From the NCBI RefSeq assembly GCF_009720485.1, contig NZ_CP045245.1:806001-870000 (forward strand): a stretch of DNA of 64,000 nt, written 5' to 3'. The translations under genes were made by a program, and so were the position numbers. The notes beneath the pieces are model-generated. The model did no database searches, was not told the origin of the DNA, and saw only the letters and a list, made by a program, of their open reading frames with translations. Shown piece by piece: positions 16,431-24,692 of the stretch; the first letter of the stretch is position 1, and each line of letters opens with the position of its first letter. This DNA comes from Cellulomonas sp. JZ18 (GTDB lineage: Bacteria; Actinomycetota; Actinomycetes; Actinomycetales; Cellulomonadaceae).

Positions 16431-17195
16431 GTGCGGCTGGCCACCTTCAACATCCTGCACGGGCGCTCCACCGTCGACGGGCGGGTCGACCTCGACCGCT
16501 TCGCCACGGCGGTGCGGCGCCTGGACGCCGACGTCCTCGCGCTGCAGGAGGTCGACCGCGGTCAGGCGCGCTCGCACGGCGTTGACCTCACGGCGGTCGC
16601 CGCGGAGGCGATGGGCGCACCCCACCACCGGTTCGTCGCCACGCTGCACGGGGAGCCGGACCTGTGGGTCGCCGCGACCGGCGACGCCCAGCCCACGACG
16701 GCGGCCTACGGCATCGCGCTGCTGTCCCGGCTGCCCGTGCGCGACTGGCGCGTGGTCGCCCTGCCCGCGCTGCGGCGACGTACGCCCATCCGCTTCCCGG
16801 ACGCACGCTGGCCGGTGCTCGTGCGCGACGAGCCCCGGTCGGCCATCGCCGCGGTCGTGGAGCACCCCGACGGACCGTGCACCGTGGTGGGCACGCACCT
16901 GACGTTCATCCCGGGCTGGAACGCGCGCCAGCTGCGGCACGCCGTGCGGGCGACGCGGACGCTCCCCGGGCCGCGGGTCCTCATGGGCGACCTCAACATG
17001 ACGGGCGACCGGCCGGCACGCGTCTCCGGCATGCGTCCCCTCGCCCGCGCCTCGACGTACCCGCTCGCCACGCCGCAGCGCCAGCTCGACCACGTGCTCG
17101 GCACCGGGCAGGTGCAGGCGGTCTCCGGCGCGCGGGCGCTGGACCTCGGGCTGTCGGACCACCGGGCGCTCGTCGTCGACGTCGCGTTCGGCTGA
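16431..17195 (+). CDS. Endonuclease/exonuclease/phosphatase family hydrolase
   Basis: A 254-residue metal-dependent phosphoesterase of the EEP (DNase I-like) fold. The motifs appear in order: ATFNILHG, ALQEVD (metal-binding Glu), GTHLTF, GDLNMT (catalytic Asp/Asn), QLDHVL and the terminal SDHRAL. The substrate cannot be told from sequence; nucleic acids, inositol phosphates or sphingomyelin are all cut by family members. GTG at 16431 follows CAGAAT (16418-16423) by seven bases and lacks a ribosome site, which suggests a leaderless transcript. No signal peptide, so cytoplasmic. Confidence 0.9.
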   Translation: MRLATFNILHGRSTVDGRVDLDRFATAVRRLDADVLALQEVDRGQARSHGVDLTAVAAEAMGAPHHRFVATLHGEPDLWVAATGDAQPTTAAYGIALLSRLPVRDWRVVALPALRRRTPIRFPDARWPVLVRDEPRSAIAAVVEHPDGPCTVVGTHLTFIPGWNARQLRHAVRATRTLPGPRVLMGDLNMTGDRPARVSGMRPLARASTYPLATPQRQLDHVLGTGQVQAVSGARALDLGLSDHRALVVDVAFG

Positions 17196-17456
17196 GGGCC
17201 CCGGACGAGGTCGGCGCACGGGACCGGCGGGGGACGACGGAGGGGGAGGGCGGACCGTACGGGTGCGGGCGCGCGTCCGCACGCCCGGGCCGCGGCGTGT
17301 CGGACGGGGTCTCGCCCAGCGGACGTCCGTTTGCGCGAGCGGGGGAGCGCTGGTCACGGTGGAGCACGACCGACGGCGTCGGCCCCGACGGTGCGCGGAC
17401 CCACACCCGCGCGCCCGGACGGGACGGCGTCACCCGGCGAGCAGAGAGGAGCACCC

Positions 17457-17729
17457 GTGCTCACCCTGACCGACAACGCCCGCACCGCCGTCGAGACCCT
17501 CACCCAGCGCGCCGGCCTGCCCGAGGAGGGCGGCCTGCGCATCGCCGAGCAGGACTCGGGCGGCTTCGAGCTCGCGCTCGTGGCCGGGCCCGACCCGGGC
17601 GACGACGTCGTGGCGGAGGGCGGCGCCCGCGTCTACGTGGACAGCCGCACCGCGCAGACGCTCAGCGACCAGCGCCTGGACGTCGAGCCCACCGGCACCG
17701 GGACGGCGTTCACGCTGACCCACCAGTGA
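17457..17729 (+). CDS. HesB/IscA-like protein lacking the conserved cysteines
   Basis: A 90-residue protein with the A-type carrier fold pattern (LTLTDNARTAVETL ... GLRIAEQDSGG ... VYVDSRTAQTL). A-type Fe-S carriers such as IscA bind iron or clusters through three cysteines; this protein has no cysteine at all. It therefore cannot be a classical cluster carrier, and similar Cys-less homologues are common in actinobacteria without known function. GTG at 17457 has AGAGGAG six bases upstream. It is a single gene followed by two strong terminator hairpins. Family call good, role unknown. Confidence 0.82.
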   Translation: MLTLTDNARTAVETLTQRAGLPEEGGLRIAEQDSGGFELALVAGPDPGDDVVAEGGARVYVDSRTAQTLSDQRLDVEPTGTGTAFTLTHQ

Positions 17730-17735
17730 GACGCG

Positions 17736-17759
17736 GGCCGCCGACCTACGTCGGCGGCC
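17736..17759 (+). terminator. Terminator hairpin after HesB-like gene
   Basis: GGCCGCCGAC (17736-17745) pairs perfectly with GTCGGCGGCC (17750-17759) around CTAC, seven bases after the stop codon. Confidence 0.75.
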
Positions 17760-17768
17760 GCACGTGAC

Positions 17769-17799
17769 GAGGCCCCCGGCACCGTGTGCCGGGGGCCTC
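17769..17799. terminator. Bidirectional terminator hairpin
   Basis: GAGGCCCCCGGCAC (17769-17782) pairs perfectly with GTGCCGGGGGCCTC (17786-17799), loop CGT, between the HesB-like gene and the convergent FMN reductase gene. Confidence 0.8.
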
Positions 17800-17847
17800 G
17801 TGCGTGCACGCCGGCGGCGCCGACGGCCCCGTCCGCGGCCGCGCCCG

Positions 17848-18465
17848 TCAGGCCCCGAGCAGGTCCTCGAAGGACGGCACTGCGTCGTACAGGCCGACCC
17901 GGCGGGCCGGCTCGCGCCCGGCCACGCGCTCGGCCAGCTGCTCGCCCGCGCGGCGGATGCGGTCGGGCAGGGGGCGCACGTCGTCCGTCCCGGCCTCGGC
18001 CCAGTCGTCGGTGGCGGCGAACACGCCCGTCGGGACCACGTCGGCGCCCAGGTACGCGAACAGGGGCCGCAGCGCGTGCTCGACGACCAGCGAGTGCCGG
18101 GCCGTACCGCCCGTCGCGCCCAGCACGACCGGCGTGCCGCGCAGCGTGTCCTTGTCGAGGACGTCGACGAAGGACTTGAACAGGCCCGCGTAGGAGGCGG
18201 TGTAGACGGGGGTCACCGCGACGACGCCGTCGGCGCCGGCCAGCGCCTCCTGGGCGTCGGCCAGCCCGCCGCGTGCGTACCCGGTGAGGGTCATGTCGAC
18301 GACCTCGTGCGCGAGGTCGCGCAGCTCGACGACCGTGACGCGGGCCTCGACGCCCCGCTCGGCGAGCGCGGACACGGTGGCGTCCGCGAGGCGGTCGGCC
18401 AGCATGCGCGTCGACGACGGCTGCGACAGGCCGCCGGAGACGACGACGATCGAGCGTGCGGTCAT
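17848..18465 (-). CDS. NAD(P)H-dependent FMN reductase (CE1759-like)
   Basis: A 205-residue flavodoxin-fold reductase. The FMN phosphate loop is near the N-terminus (VVVSGGLSQPSSTRML), and the second flavin loop is TPVYTASYAGLFKSFVD at about 87-103. It should supply reduced FMN to the luciferase-like monooxygenase encoded just upstream (112 bases away, same strand); the pair resembles the corynebacterial CE1758/CE1759 arrangement. ATG at 18465 has a GAAGG-type site upstream. Second gene of a two-gene unit. Confidence 0.9.
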   Translation of the reverse strand: MTARSIVVVSGGLSQPSSTRMLADRLADATVSALAERGVEARVTVVELRDLAHEVVDMTLTGYARGGLADAQEALAGADGVVAVTPVYTASYAGLFKSFVDVLDKDTLRGTPVVLGATGGTARHSLVVEHALRPLFAYLGADVVPTGVFAATDDWAEAGTDDVRPLPDRIRRAGEQLAERVAGREPARRVGLYDAVPSFEDLLGA

Positions 18466-18577
18466 GGTGGTGCCTTCTTCCGGTGCTGCCGGTGGTGCGG
18501 GGTGGTGTGGTCGTGGGCCGGACGCCCGCCCCGGCAGGGGGGAGGGGCGGGGCGGACGCCCGGCGGTCAGGGGTGCG

Positions 18578-19756
18578 TCAGCGGACGGTGGCAGCGTCGG
18601 CGGCGTCGAGGTCGTCCTCGGCGGTGCGGCCCGTCCAGTGGTCGGCCGCCGCGGCGGTCGCCGCGGGCAGCTTCCCGGCCGCGCGGGCGGCGGCGACGCG
18701 CTCGGCGTGCGACGGCGGGTTCGCCGGCACGTCCGCGGGACGCCGGGCCTCGGCCTCCGCGCGGAGCACCGGGACGATGTCCTCGGCCAGGATGTCGATC
18801 TGCTCGAGCACGGTCTTGAGCGGCAGGCCGGCGTGGTCGATGAGGAACATCTGCCGCTGGTAGTGGCCGACCTGCTCCCAGAACGCCCCGTACCGGTCGA
18901 TGACCTGCTGCGGGCTGCCGACGGTCAGCGGCGTCTCGCGCGTGAAGTCCTCCATCGACGGCCCGTGCCCGTAGACGGGCGCGACGTCGAAGTACGGGCG
19001 GAACTCGTCCCACGCGGCCTGCGAGCTCGTGCGCACGAACACCTGGCCGCCGAGGCCGACGATCGCCTGGTCCGCGCGGCCGTGCCCGTAGTGCTCGTAG
19101 CGCTCGCGGTAGAAGTTCACCATCTGCGCGGTGTGCTGCATGGGCCAGAAGATGGCGTTGTGCAGGAAGCCGTCGCCGTAGTACGCGGCCTGCTCGGCGA
19201 TCTCGGGGGAGCGGATCGAGCCGTGCCAGACGAACGGCGGCACGCCGTCGAGCGGGCGCGGGGTGGACGTGAAGCCCTGCAGCGGCGTGCGGAACTTGCC
19301 GCTCCAGTCGACGACGTCCTCCTCCCACAGCCGACGCAGGAGTGCGTAGTTCTCGATCGCGAGCGGGATGCCCTGGCGGATGTCCTTGCCGAACCACGGG
19401 TAGACGGGGCCGGTGTTGCCGCGGCCCATCATGAGGTCCATGCGCCCGCCGCTGATGACCTGGAGCATCGCGTACTCCTCGGCGAGGCGGACCGGGTCGT
19501 TCGTGGTGATGAGGGTCGTGGCCGTGGACAGGACGATGTTCTTCGTCCGGCCGGCCAGGTAGCCGAGCATCGTCGTGGGCGACGACGGCACGAACGGCGG
19601 GTTGTGGTGCTCACCCGTGGCGAAGACGTCGAGCCCGGCGGCGTCGGCGTGCTCGGCGATGGTGAGCATCGCGCGGACGCGCTCGGTGTCGTCGGGGGTC
19701 CGCCCGGTCGTGGGGTCGGTCGTGACGTCGCCGACCGAGAAGATCCCGAACTGCAT
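18578..19756 (-). CDS. Luciferase-like flavin monooxygenase (CE1758-like)
   Basis: A 392-residue LLM-class oxygenase using reduced FMN and oxygen on an unknown substrate. It shows the bacterial luciferase-fold features: GEHHNPPFVPSSP, a phosphate-binding run TATTLITTNDPVRLAEEYA, MGRGN and the late SPQQVIDRYGAF segment. Length and motifs match the CE1758-type proteins found next to a dedicated FMN reductase. The start ATG at 19756 lies 27 bases from an 18-bp palindrome that probably binds a repressor. The C-terminal 40 residues are Ala-rich and variable. No regulator gene adjoins. Confidence 0.9.
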   Translation of the reverse strand: MQFGIFSVGDVTTDPTTGRTPDDTERVRAMLTIAEHADAAGLDVFATGEHHNPPFVPSSPTTMLGYLAGRTKNIVLSTATTLITTNDPVRLAEEYAMLQVISGGRMDLMMGRGNTGPVYPWFGKDIRQGIPLAIENYALLRRLWEEDVVDWSGKFRTPLQGFTSTPRPLDGVPPFVWHGSIRSPEIAEQAAYYGDGFLHNAIFWPMQHTAQMVNFYRERYEHYGHGRADQAIVGLGGQVFVRTSSQAAWDEFRPYFDVAPVYGHGPSMEDFTRETPLTVGSPQQVIDRYGAFWEQVGHYQRQMFLIDHAGLPLKTVLEQIDILAEDIVPVLRAEAEARRPADVPANPPSHAERVAAARAAGKLPAATAAAADHWTGRTAEDDLDAADAATVR

Positions 19757-19782
19757 CGTGCACCTCTGGTTCTCGTCCTAGG

Positions 19783-19800
19783 TCGATGCGTTTGCATCGA
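19783..19800. promoter_or_regulatory. Palindromic operator upstream of monooxygenase
   Basis: TCGATGCGTTTGCATCGA has perfect 7-bp arms (TCGATGC/GCATCGA) around GTTT. It lies 27 bases before the monooxygenase start. The regulator is not encoded next to it. Confidence 0.6.
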
Positions 19801-19874
19801 ACAGCCGCCTCAACGGTGGCACGTGCCGGGCTATTCCGTCACCTGCCCGGCGGGGGACGCACGTCACACCGCGG

Positions 19875-20258
19875 TCAGCCGTCCCGGGGGCCCGCGTGCC
19901 CGCGCCACCACAGCGCGGTGCGTCCCGTCCCCGTGGTGCTCGGCGCGACGGTGCCCTCGGAGGGCTCCGGTCCGGGGTCGTCCGCCGCCGCGGTGGGTGC
20001 CGGGGTGGCGTCCGAGCCCGCGCCCGACCCCGCGTCCGAGCCTGCGCCCGACCCCGCGCCCGACCCCGCGCCGGACGACGGCTCCGCCGTCTGCCACGTG
20101 CGCGTCGTCACGGTCGCCGTCAGCGCGTCGGTGTCGGTGAGCAGGGCGCTCGTCGTCCCCACGACCGGTGTCACGGCCGCGGCCCCCACGACGAGGAGCG
20201 CGACCGCGAGGCGGACCCGGGTGCCGCGGCGGACGCGGTCAGTCGAGGAGGAGCGCAT
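19875..20258 (-). CDS. Small SipW-type secreted protein with GAGS repeats
   Basis: A 127-residue protein with an N-terminal membrane/signal segment (LAVALLVVGAAAVTPVVGTTSALLTDTDAL). The hydrophobic run ending in SALLTDTD is typical of SipW-dependent signal peptides (compare SALFTDQD in the gene at 20987). The rest is low complexity: about six Gly-Ala-Gly-Ser/Asp units from a 12-bp DNA repeat, then a Pro/Thr/Ser tail. The ATG at 20258 lies inside the end of the signal peptidase gene (20-base overlap), so the three genes form one unit. Likely exported by that peptidase; function unknown. Confidence 0.7.
   Translation of the reverse strand: MRSSSTDRVRRGTRVRLAVALLVVGAAAVTPVVGTTSALLTDTDALTATVTTRTWQTAEPSSGAGSGAGSGAGSDAGSGAGSDATPAPTAAADDPGPEPSEGTVAPSTTGTGRTALWWRGHAGPRDG
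20017..20076. repeat. 12-bp tandem repeat, 5 copies, coding
   Basis: Five 12-base units of the CCCGCGCCCGAC type run head to tail. On the minus strand they encode Gly-Ala-Gly-Ser/Asp repeats within the small secreted protein, and the length preserves the reading frame. Confidence 0.85.
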
Positions 20259-20967
20259 CGACCCTCCTGTCGGCGTCCGCGGGGCGCCGCGCCGACCGGG
20301 TGCGACGGCGACGTGCGTCGAGCACCGAGAGCACCTCCAGGGTGGCGAGCGCGAGCAGGGGCGGTACCAGCATGACGGCGCGGCCGACCGGCGACGTCGC
20401 CCAGACCAGCGTGTCGCCCCACCCGTGGTGCACGCGCAGCAGCACGCCGCGCACCCGCTCCACGGGTGTGGCGTCCGGGTCGGGCTCGGGGTTGGCGTCG
20501 CCCTGGGTGCGGATGTACGGCTGCTCCACCGGCTCCCCGGCCGCGTCGAGCACCGGGACCATGCGCCCCGAGCCGTCGTCCGCCTCCCGCATCGCGGGCA
20601 GGCTGTGCAGGGACACGATGCGGTGGGTGACGAGCGAGGTCCCGCCCACGGGCTGGAACGTGACGATGAGCCCGGGCTTGAGCTCCGAGGCGTCGGTGAC
20701 CGCGCGCAGCACCACGACGTCGCCCTCGACGAACCGTGGCGCCATCGACCCGGACGTGACGACCAGCAGACGCTCGCCCTGCATCTGGAACCACAGCGGC
20801 ACCACGAGCGACGTGGCGTAGGCGAGCACGCCCGAGACGACCACGGCCCACAGCGCGACCGACACGACGCGGCGCACGCGCTGGGCCGGTGTGGGCGCGG
20901 GCGCGTCCGGCCGCGGCGCCCGCCGTTCGACGAAGGGCTCCGTACGGCTGCGCTGCGACCTCGTCAC
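20239..20967 (-). CDS. Signal peptidase I, SipW (ER) type
   Basis: A 242-residue membrane protease removing signal peptides outside the membrane. An N-terminal transmembrane helix (about 33-55) is followed by the catalytic Ser motif VTSGSMAPRF and, instead of the usual Lys, a His in VTHRIVSL: the Ser-His arrangement of the SipW/archaeal/ER type. A second hydrophobic helix lies near residue 198-220 (GRAVMLVPPLLALATLEVL). GTG start at 20967, 19 bases after the TasA-like gene. Its clients are presumably the two flanking proteins with SALFTD/SALLTD signals. Confidence 0.9.
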   Translation of the reverse strand: MTRSQRSRTEPFVERRAPRPDAPAPTPAQRVRRVVSVALWAVVVSGVLAYATSLVVPLWFQMQGERLLVVTSGSMAPRFVEGDVVVLRAVTDASELKPGLIVTFQPVGGTSLVTHRIVSLHSLPAMREADDGSGRMVPVLDAAGEPVEQPYIRTQGDANPEPDPDATPVERVRGVLLRVHHGWGDTLVWATSPVGRAVMLVPPLLALATLEVLSVLDARRRRTRSARRPADADRRVDALLLD

Positions 20968-20986
20968 CGCGTGCGACGCCGACGCG

Positions 20987-21685
20987 TCAGGGGTTGTTGA
21001 CCGTCTGCTCGGAGTCGAGGACGAACCTCAGCACGGCGGCGGTGTCCTGGAACTCGTTGCCCGCGGTCGACGCCATGTCGACCCGCACGCAGAGGGTCTC
21101 GTCCGCGTCGCTGCCGCCCGGCAGCGTGCGGTCGCCGGCACCCGGGGTCGTGTCGGCGCCGGTGGCGGGGTCGCCGACGATGGGCGTGTCCGTGGCGGGC
21201 AGCCCGAAGCCGGTGGTGGACGGCGACGCGCCGAGCACGTCGGCCGCGGCCGGAGCGGCGGTGGCCTCCGTGGTGCAGGTGACGCCGGGCGCGAGGACGG
21301 TGACGCGCAGCTGCTCGGTCAGGTTCCCCGCGCCGCCCGGGCGCCCCTCGGGGGTGGCCCGCTGGGCGCTGACGCTCAGCGCGTACCGCAGCTCGAGCGA
21401 GCCCTCGTTGACCACGCGCAGGGGTGCGACCACCGAGCCGCCCGGTGCGAGCCCGCCGAGGGGCATGTCGAACTGCGCACCCTCCGCGCCCAGCACGAGC
21501 GTCCCCGTGCTGATCGTGCCCGCCAGGTCGTCCTGGTCGGTGAACAGCGCCGACGTCGTCAGCGACGCGACGCCGACCGCGGCCAGGGCCAGGATCGAGC
21601 CCGTCGCCCACGCGCGGCGCCGGCGGGCGGCGTCCTCGCGCGACGGCGCGGGGTCGATCATCTCCTCGAGCAGCTCGTCCATCAT
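20987..21685 (-). CDS. TasA/camelysin-like SipW-dependent secreted protein
   Basis: A 232-residue protein with a charged N-terminus, a hydrophobic segment (about 31-48) ending SALFTDQD, and an extracytoplasmic beta-rich domain (GTISTGTLVLG ... MPLGGLAPGGSVVAPLRVVNEGSLELRYALSVSA). This is the layout of TasA/camelysin-type surface or fibre proteins processed by SipW. ATG at 21685 follows AGGAGG about ten bases away; the ATG at 21682 is an alternative. It is the first gene of the cluster with the peptidase and the small GAGS protein. A role in surface fibres is an inference from the Bacillus family. Confidence 0.8.
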   Translation of the reverse strand: MMDELLEEMIDPAPSREDAARRRRAWATGSILALAAVGVASLTTSALFTDQDDLAGTISTGTLVLGAEGAQFDMPLGGLAPGGSVVAPLRVVNEGSLELRYALSVSAQRATPEGRPGGAGNLTEQLRVTVLAPGVTCTTEATAAPAAADVLGASPSTTGFGLPATDTPIVGDPATGADTTPGAGDRTLPGGSDADETLCVRVDMASTAGNEFQDTAAVLRFVLDSEQTVNNP

Positions 21686-21803
21686 GGCCGTGCGTCCCCC
21701 TCCTGGCGGGTCTCCTCGGCGGCGTGCCGACCGAAGGGTAGAGCCCGCCTCGTCGGTGGACATCGGCCGGACCGGTCCCGAGCCTGAGCATTCGCCCGCT
21801 GAT

Positions 21804-23902
21804 TCACCCTATCGGGTGAAGAACGGACGTGTCCCCCCGGGCGGTGCCCCCCGGAGGGCGCACCTGGGCGGGCGGAGCGGGGGCCGCCCAGAGGTAGCCC
21901 TGCGCGTGGTCCACGCCGAGCCGCTCGAGCGTGCGCGCGATCGCCTCGTCCTCCACGCCCTCGGCGACCACCCGCAGGCCGAACGAGTGCGCCAGGTCGA
22001 CCATCGCCTGCACCACGACGTCCGACCCCTCCCGGCCCCCGTCGCCGAGGTCCGCCACGAACACCCGGTCGATCTTCAGCTCGTCCACGGGCAGGTCGCG
22101 CAGCTGCGAGATCGACGTCGTGCCCGTCCCGAAGTCGTCGATCGCCACGCGCACGCCCAGCCGGCCGAGGCGCTCGAGCACCGGCACCACGCGTGAGCGG
22201 TCCGCGACCAGCGCGGTCTCGGTGATCTCGACCTCGAGCAGCTCGGGCCGCACGTGGTGGCGGCGCAGGAGCTCCTCGATCGTGTCGACCACCGCGGGGT
22301 CCGCGACGTCGTGCGCCGACAGATTCACCGCCACGGGCACCGCGGTGCCCTCGGCGGACCACTGCGCGAGCTGGCGCACGCTCGCGTCGAGCGCGAAGGC
22401 CGTCAGCCGGTGGATGAGCCCGGACTGCTCGGCGAGCGGCACGAACGTGCCGGGACCGACGAGCCCGCGCGTGGGGTGGCGCCAGCGCATGAGGGCCTCG
22501 AGCCCGACCGTGCGCTGGGACGCGAGCTCGATCTTGGGCTGGTAGTGCATCTCCAGCTGCATCCCGCCGTCGCCGCGCGGGTCGCCGTCGTGCGCACCGG
22601 CGGTCTCGTGCTCCTCGAGCGCCGCGTGCAGCTCGCCCATGAGCACCAGGCGGGCCGGCGACGAGTCGTCGGCGTCGGGGGAGTAGACGGCCACGCCCGA
22701 GCGCTGGTGCTTCGCCGCGTACATCGCGATGTCGGCCGTGCGCATGAGGGACGACGGGTCGTCGGCGTGGTCGGGCAGGCACGCGACGCCGATCGAGGTG
22801 TCGACGTGCAGCGCGAGGTCGCCCAGCTCGAACGGGGCCGCGAACAGGCCGCGCACGCGCCGCGCGAGGCGCTCGGCGTTGCCGACCGAGCGCACGTCCG
22901 GCAGCAGGATCGCGAACTCGTCCCCGCCGAGTCGGGCCACGACGTCGTCGTCGCGCAGCGCGTGCCGCAGGCGCTCGGCCACGAGCTCGAGCAGCGCGTC
23001 CCCGTGGTCGTGCCCGAGCGTGTCGTTGATGTCCTTGAACCGGTCGATGTCGAGCAGGATCAGCCCGACGCGCGAGCCGTCCTCGCCCGCGTCGCGCACC
23101 GCGCGCTGCATCTGCTCGCTCAGCAGCCGGCGGTTCGGCAGACCCGTGAGCGAGTCGAGCATCGCCAGGCGCGCGTTCTCCAGCGCCGCGGTGCGCAGAC
23201 GCCGGGACGTCGAGTGGACGATGCGGTAGAGCAGCAGCCAGAGCAGCACGAGGCTGCCCGCCACGACCAGGACGACCGTGCGCAGCGTGTCCTGCAGGGT
23301 CTGCTGCGTGCGCGTGTGGTCGAGCATGACCTCCGCCGCCCCGACGACCGTGCGCGCGTCGGCGTCCGCCGGGACCGGGGAGGCCGCCGTGGCGTCGACG
23401 CGCACGGGGACGTAGACGTCGAGCACCGTGTTCTCGGCGGTCGGCGCAGCGGGGGCGGCCGGGGCCGCGGGGCCGTCGAGGCCGCGGGACCGCCCCGGAC
23501 GTCGGGCTGCACGACCGCGTCCGGCTCGCCGGACGCCATCACCTGCCCGAACCGCACCATGTGCGGCAGGCCGGTCGTCGCCTCCCGCGACGAGTACATG
23601 AGCCGCCCGTCCGTGCTCCACAGGCGCAGCTCGACCAGCTGCTCGCCGAAGCCGGCGGTCGCCGCGGCGACGGCCTGCTGCTCCGGCTCGGCGAGGACGC
23701 CGGTGACGTAGGCGCTCGCGGGCGTCACGGCCGAGGCGTAGGCCGCGACCGTGACGGCCAGCCCCGTGCCGTCCCGCAGCGACTGCTCGCGCATCTGGTT
23801 GGACGTGACGAGGACGAGCGCCAGCCCGACGACGGCCATGCCGACGAGGCTCACGACCGCGAACCGGCGCGTGAGGCTCGATCGACGTCGGTTGGCGGGC
23901 AC
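21804..23902 (-). CDS. Membrane GGDEF-EAL cyclic di-GMP enzyme (frameshifted in this sequence)
   Basis: Two transmembrane helices flank an extracytoplasmic sensor, followed by a GGDEF and an EAL domain, for a restored length of about 699 residues. GGDEF is intact (RLGGDEFAILL) with an inhibitory RxxD (RDDD) five residues ahead. EAL signatures are complete too: LEALMRW, VNLS, EITET, DDFGTG, LKIDR and AEGVE. Both cyclase and phosphodiesterase activity are therefore possible. The sensor frame (start GTG 23902, ribosome site GAGGT) changes to the frame of the rest within about 23440-23500, a stretch rich in G/C runs, consistent with one lost base. Without that correction the sensor would be separated from the enzyme. 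Confidence 0.88.
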
Positions 23903-24040
23903 GTGGACCTCGTGTCTTCGCGGCGCCCCGGTGGCGGGATCCTCCCGGTCAGCGTAGGTCGTCCCGTGCCGGGAGCACGACACGGCGCCGACGGCGGCGC
24001 GTCGGCGGGACCGGTGCGCGGTGCCGTGGCGCGAGGACCT

Positions 24041-24088
24041 GGCACGAGGCCTGGCACGAGGCCTGGCACGAGGCCTGGCACGAGGCCC
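24041..24088. repeat. 12-bp tandem repeat, 4 copies, non-coding
   Basis: Four 12-base units GGCACGAGGCCT (last ends CCC), with degenerate flanking copies on both sides, lie in the gap between the divergent GGDEF-EAL and msrB genes. Confidence 0.9.
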
Positions 24089-24162
24089 GGGCACGAGGAC
24101 CGGCGGGAACGTGCGGCGGGTCGGCGGTGTTAGGACGGTCGACCGACCCGAGGGAGGACGAC

Positions 24163-24606
24163 GTGGGCTACCAGGTCAGCAAGACGGACGAGCAGTGGGC
24201 GCTCGAGCTCGAGCCGCAGGAGTTCGCGGTGCTGCGCCGCGCGGGCACCGAGCGCCCCTGGAGCGGTGAGCTGCTCGGCGAGCGCCGCGAGGGCGTCTAC
24301 CGCTGTCGCGCCTGCGGCAACGAGCTGTTCCGCTCGGACACCAAGTTCGACGCGCACTGCGGGTGGCCGAGCTTCTTCTCGCCGCTGGCCGCCGACCGCG
24401 TGGAGCTGCTGGAGGACCGCAGCCAAGGCATGGTCCGCACCGAGGTGCGCTGCGCGCGGTGCGGCTCCCACCTGGGGCACGTCTTCGACGACGCCCCGCA
24501 GACGCCGACCGGCGACCGGTACTGCATGAACTCCGTCAGCCTCACGTTCGAGGCCGCGCCCGGGCCCGAGGCGGACGCCGGCACGGCCGCCGCCGCGCAG
24601 GCCTGA
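24163..24606 (+). CDS. msrB: Peptide methionine-(R)-S-oxide reductase MsrB
   Basis: Reduces methionine-R-sulfoxide in oxidised proteins, in the cytoplasm. The 147-residue protein has the whole MsrB core: two zinc-binding pairs (CRAC at about 47-50 and CARC about 95-98), HCGWPSFF and the catalytic Cys in RYCMNSVSLTF. The C-terminal 20 residues are an Ala/Glu-rich extension. GTG at 24163 follows GGGAGG by six bases. Stands alone; a large inverted repeat follows it. Confidence 0.96.
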   Translation: MGYQVSKTDEQWALELEPQEFAVLRRAGTERPWSGELLGERREGVYRCRACGNELFRSDTKFDAHCGWPSFFSPLAADRVELLEDRSQGMVRTEVRCARCGSHLGHVFDDAPQTPTGDRYCMNSVSLTFEAAPGPEADAGTAAAAQA

Positions 24607-24620
24607 CGACACGCCGCGGA

Positions 24621-24678
24621 CACGCCGCGCGCGGGCGAAGGACCTCGCACAGGTGACTGAAGTCCCGCGCGCGGCGTG
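24621..24678. promoter_or_regulatory. 15-bp inverted repeat spanning msrB terminator / NERD promoter
   Basis: CACGCCGCGCGCGGG (24621-24635) is exactly complementary to CCCGCGCGCGGCGTG (24664-24678) with a 28-base loop. The right arm ends just before GATAAT (24681-24686), the likely -10 of the next gene, so the element may end msrB transcription, bind a protein, or both. Confidence 0.5.
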
Positions 24679-24680
24679 CC

Positions 24681-24686
24681 GATAAT
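24681..24686 (+). promoter_or_regulatory. -10 element of a probable leaderless NERD mRNA
   Basis: GATAAT ends six bases before the GTG start at 24693, so the transcription start would fall at or next to the start codon. No ribosome site is present. Confidence 0.55.
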
Positions 24687-24692
24687 GACGGC

